From Monilinia fructicola (taxonomy: Eukaryota; Ascomycota; Leotiomycetes; Helotiales; Sclerotiniaceae): a DNA stretch of 64,000 nt. Both the position numbers and the translations under genes were made by a program. The notes beneath the pieces were generated by a model, which made no database searches, had not been told where the DNA came from, and saw only the letters and a list, made by a program, of their open reading frames with translations. The stretch covers positions 1,240,001 to 1,304,000 of the forward strand of contig VICG01000012.1 of the NCBI GenBank assembly GCA_008692225.1, given 5' to 3'. Numbering within the stretch: the stretch's first letter is position 1; each line of letters begins with the position of its first letter. Shown one piece after another: positions 60,768-64,000 of this stretch.

Positions 60768-63135
60768 TCTTCGGATTAAGATTCGGCTGTGAGAAATTAA
60801 ATCCCCCGTGAATGAACTGGGCTTGGCCGTATGGAGAGATCCATCATCGTCATTAAAACGTATATTGTACTGTGCGATACTGTCATCTTTATTTGTATAA
60901 AGATGCAATCACACCAGAGCCACTATGATACATATGTAGCTGTGTATCGCATCCTCTCGTTCAACATGGTGTCTCTTTCTAATGGCAGATTCGTTGATAA
61001 TTGAGCATCAGCAACGGTTTTCCATCGTTCTCCTCGGCAAGTCCTGATTGCATCCCTTTCCAGCTGAGCCAACACATCAATCATGCAATTTTTCAAAAAC
61101 CATGCATTCTTTCCAATTGCTGAGAGGCTCACAAAGGTATTGTGTTCTAAATTCCATACGAGTAGGAGGCTGAGTATATAACACACCTCGAGACTCTTTT
61201 GTATAGGATTTCACCATTTCAACAAATCACCACTGGAAAACCTCGTATTGACATAGGTAATATTCAATACTGCAGTTGGCAGCGATGTCACCCCTCCCTC
61301 CACTGTGACGCAGCAGCAAGACAGATGTTACATTCTTGTATCACCTTGGAAACCAATCCGTGGGCCTCAAGAGTCAAGAGGACTTTCATGCCAATCAGCT
61401 GCCGATTCTCCTGATGGCTCTCTTATCACGTGTTATAATCGAGGTCTCAACGACATTTCCACCCGCCGTTTGTATCATCGTCTTTTCGAAATGCATTCTC
61501 ATGTACTCACTCCCCTCAAACGCTGGTGGCATTTGATGAATGTAGCATGCTCATCATGATGGAGAATGGAAAATGGGGGCGCACGCACTCGCAAGGTTAA
61601 TTGTTTGCTTTGAGTTTTGATTCTGAAGCGATTCCCATTGTCTTCTCTACTGTACAGTATGATCATTTCTATCTTTACCTACAAGTATCAACATCGCATT
61701 TGTTCCGTTGTATGATGATCTTCGGACAATTTTTTTTTATCCAACAACCATCCAGAGGCGTTCAAGGTGCATACGAATCGCCACCATGCCCTGATCTATT
61801 TTAGAACCAGGTACGAATCCCAGAAAAGACTAGCCTGATTAGTTTTTCCAACCCGTCTTTCGTTGATCGCTCTAACTCTGACTACTGTACTGTACTAATG
61901 TGAGTCTCTCGGAAATCCGGGAATCTAATACGGGAAAAAAAGGGACCATAATACCTAGTGCCCGAGTAGTTAGTTGCCATGTTGGTTACATATCCCAGGC
62001 TAGAAAAAGAACTCGAGAGTCAGTATTCAAAGTGCTTCCAAAGAATTGAGAAGGCAAGCTGATCTGTAATCCTCGAAAGACATCGGATTCCAAGTTCTAG
62101 GGAATTTGTAAGATAACTTTGCCGTCTTATGTGGTTCAGCAGCGCCTGCTGCTTTTGCTGGAAATTAACAGACCCAGGACCATTTCAAAGTATGGACTCG
62201 CTGCTGAGTTTTGACACACTTGAAGCAGCACTACAGATCATACATACTTTAGGAAAATAAGTGTCCAAACCCTGTCGATAGCTTCAGATCTTCTGGTGGA
62301 TGAACAACATACCCTGGTCCTTTGCAAAGTATCATTCATGCATGCATGCACCGCCTTTCCAAACTTCCCTGTGGCACGTACCCACCCATCACTGATCGGA
62401 TCCGTTGCTGTTTTTATCCCCCTTTTTTTTCATCTCCTATTAAACGGTTTGGAAGAGATCGTCTAGTCCCGGCCGGGATATGCTTGACCACCATCGTCAA
62501 TGTCTTCGACACATTGAAGAAGTCTCACTTTCGCAATATTATCGATTTGATAATGGTACGGGTATTGGATGAATATGAAGCCTGATGGGCCGTCAATGGG
62601 ATGGAGATAAAAAAACTCTCAGGTCGAGATGGTCCAGACAATCGAGATTATGGCCTGGAATTAAGATGAAGCTTCCAAAGTCAATATAATTAGAATGATG
62701 CAGATAAGAAAGTATTATGGGTACTTCTCTGTCTGTTAAGATCAAAAGGACAGGGGGGGAAAGAGAGGGTGACGATGCTGTGCCATAATCATCCATGACA
62801 ACGTCTCATTCGTAAGAGATTAATGTAAAGGGCACCAGGAAGAAACGGTAGGTATGAATGAATCTTGTGAGGTGTTGAGATGGATACATACTACTCTGTA
62901 CTGTTCACGGGTATCGATAACACTTGTGGATAGGTGAAGAAGAGAACAAGCTTTTTTACGTTGATCCGAGAAAGAAGGATTAGAAGGGAAGAAGAAGCGG
63001 AGGAGGAAGAAAGAAGTAGAGGAAGAAGAAGAAGTAGAAGAGGAAGATGAAGGAGAAGGTATTAAATGATATTTTATGCAATGAATATAAATATTCATGG
63101 ATGGATAAACAAAAAAATCAATATAATAATAGAAG

Positions 63136-63300
63136 GATAGATATAGATATAGATATAGATATAGATATAGATATAGATATAGATATAGATATAGATATAG
63201 ATATAGATATAGATATAGATATAGATATTATATAGATATAGATATAGATATAGATATAGATATAGATATAGATATAGATATAGATATAGATATAATAAGA
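63136..63300. repeat. 6-bp repeat GATATA, about 27 units
   Basis: Almost perfect GATATA/ATAGAT hexamers with one break at 63,227-63,234. Its size makes it a likely polymorphic marker. Long translated frames through it (for example 63,118-63,510) are artefacts. Confidence 0.96.
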
Positions 63301-63714
63301 TATATAATATAAAGATATAGATATAGATATAAGTATAAATAAACAAAGGTATAAATATACATAAATGTATTGTACTATACTATACTGTATTATACAAGAG
63401 CACCACAAAATAACCTGGAATGAGTGGGCATACCTATCTAGAAAGGGATACAGACTACTACTAGTACTGCAGTACTGTAGAAGATATTCAGCTGCTGGCT
63501 GCACTAGCAAAGAAGTAAATTTACGCTTAGGCTTAGGTTTATGCTTAGGCCTAGGCTTAGGTATCTAGGGATGTCCACGGGTATGAACGAATGGAACATT
63601 TGATGTGCCCCTGAATTAGCATTTGCCTCTTTGCCTCTTTGCCCACCTATTTATTCGCCTACCCGTGGACGTATTCGCCCAACACAGCGATGATGCATAA
63701 ATCAAAAACATTAA

Positions 63715-63795
63715 ATTGATGAATCTAATGAATCTAATGGATCTAATGGATCTAATGAATTTGCTGAATTTACTGAATTTACTAAACTTAATGAA
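63715..63795. repeat. 9-bp repeat AATCTAATG and derivatives
   Basis: GAATCTAAT, GGATCTAAT and GAATTTACT units in tandem, gradually diverging. Confidence 0.88.
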
Positions 63796-64000
63796 ATGAT
63801 ATGATTGTTATGAATGTTATGAAAAGTATCAAAAATATGAATAGATCAAGGGACCGACCGACCAACCTTTCTTTAAAAGCAGCAAGTAAAAGTTGGATAC
63901 GCTCTTCTTCATCCTCCGTACAATCATCCTTTTGTGCCTCCACCCCCCCGTATTCCATTCATACTATCTCCTCCGTAAGCATCTAATTCGGACTCTAGAA

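Larger units (their letters stand above)
58848..64000. other. Long non-coding region with tandem repeats
   Basis: No gene, tRNA or rRNA is convincing in these 5.1 kb. The first few hundred bases upstream of 58,847 should include the GH72 promoter. Open frames are all below 100 residues and lack conserved features. The region holds many short tandem repeats and several TACTGTA/TGTACAGTA motifs (61,646-61,660, 61,880-61,895). It may be the upstream sequence of a gene beyond the window. Confidence 0.55.

Noticed and set aside
63095..63510. Long frames over the GATATA repeat
   Set aside because: Pure translation of a hexanucleotide repeat.
63518..63562. Interstitial telomere-like TTAGGC/CTTAGG run
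   Set aside because: Units are TTAGGC-like and irregular, not the TTAGGG of filamentous ascomycetes, and genes lie nearby; a chance simple repeat is more likely than a former chromosome end.

Overview
The window looks like a chromosome segment of a filamentous ascomycete. The five recognised genes carry short GT-AG introns (about 50-80 nt, a few longer) with CTAAC/CTGAY-like branch sites. The products are typical of the Pezizomycotina: a GH72 glucanosyltransferase with an X8 domain and GPI tail, a peroxisome inheritance protein, a formamidase and SCOT. A Leotiomycete such as a Botrytis/Sclerotinia relative is my guess from protein similarity recalled from memory; I could not search.

Two compartments meet near 42.0 kb. 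Positions 1 to about 42,000 form a gene-free, extremely AT-rich isochore. It is built of nested transposable elements whose copies differ almost only by C-to-T and G-to-A changes, the signature of repeat-induced point mutation (RIP). No intact transposase or reverse transcriptase survives. I resolve at least seven families of TIR elements that sit in TA targets (called here M1, E2, E3, E4, E5, E6, E7), several copies of one non-LTR retrotransposon (LINE) ending in a stem-loop plus a TAC-repeat tail, and one small LTR element with a 5-bp target duplication. Nesting orders insertions in time: M1-f is split by E2-a, which is split by LINE1; E3-2 is split by LINE2, which carries E5-b, M1-h, the LTR element and E4.

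From 42 to 64 kb the sequence has ordinary composition. In order: mitochondrial succinyl-CoA:3-ketoacid CoA transferase (+), formamidase/acetamidase (-), a multi-pass membrane protein of UsgS type (-), peroxisome inheritance protein INP1 (+), a Ymc1-type mitochondrial carrier (-) and a GH72 beta-1,3-glucanosyltransferase (-). The genes do not form a pathway cluster. Two are mitochondrial, one acts on small amides, one positions peroxisomes and one remodels the cell wall. The rest (49.4-51.8, 53.8-55.1 and 58.8-64.0 kb) is non-coding sequence full of short tandem repeats.

Main observations: a 1.63-kb TRIM-like LTR element whose interior is an array of about 25 roughly 35-bp units, each with a small GCTCTT/AAGAGC-type palindrome, and whose two 163-bp LTRs differ at 39 sites, all transitions; a probable 5-nt microexon in the formamidase gene; and five single-locus indels in G/C or TA runs that break three otherwise intact genes, which points to assembly errors rather than gene decay.
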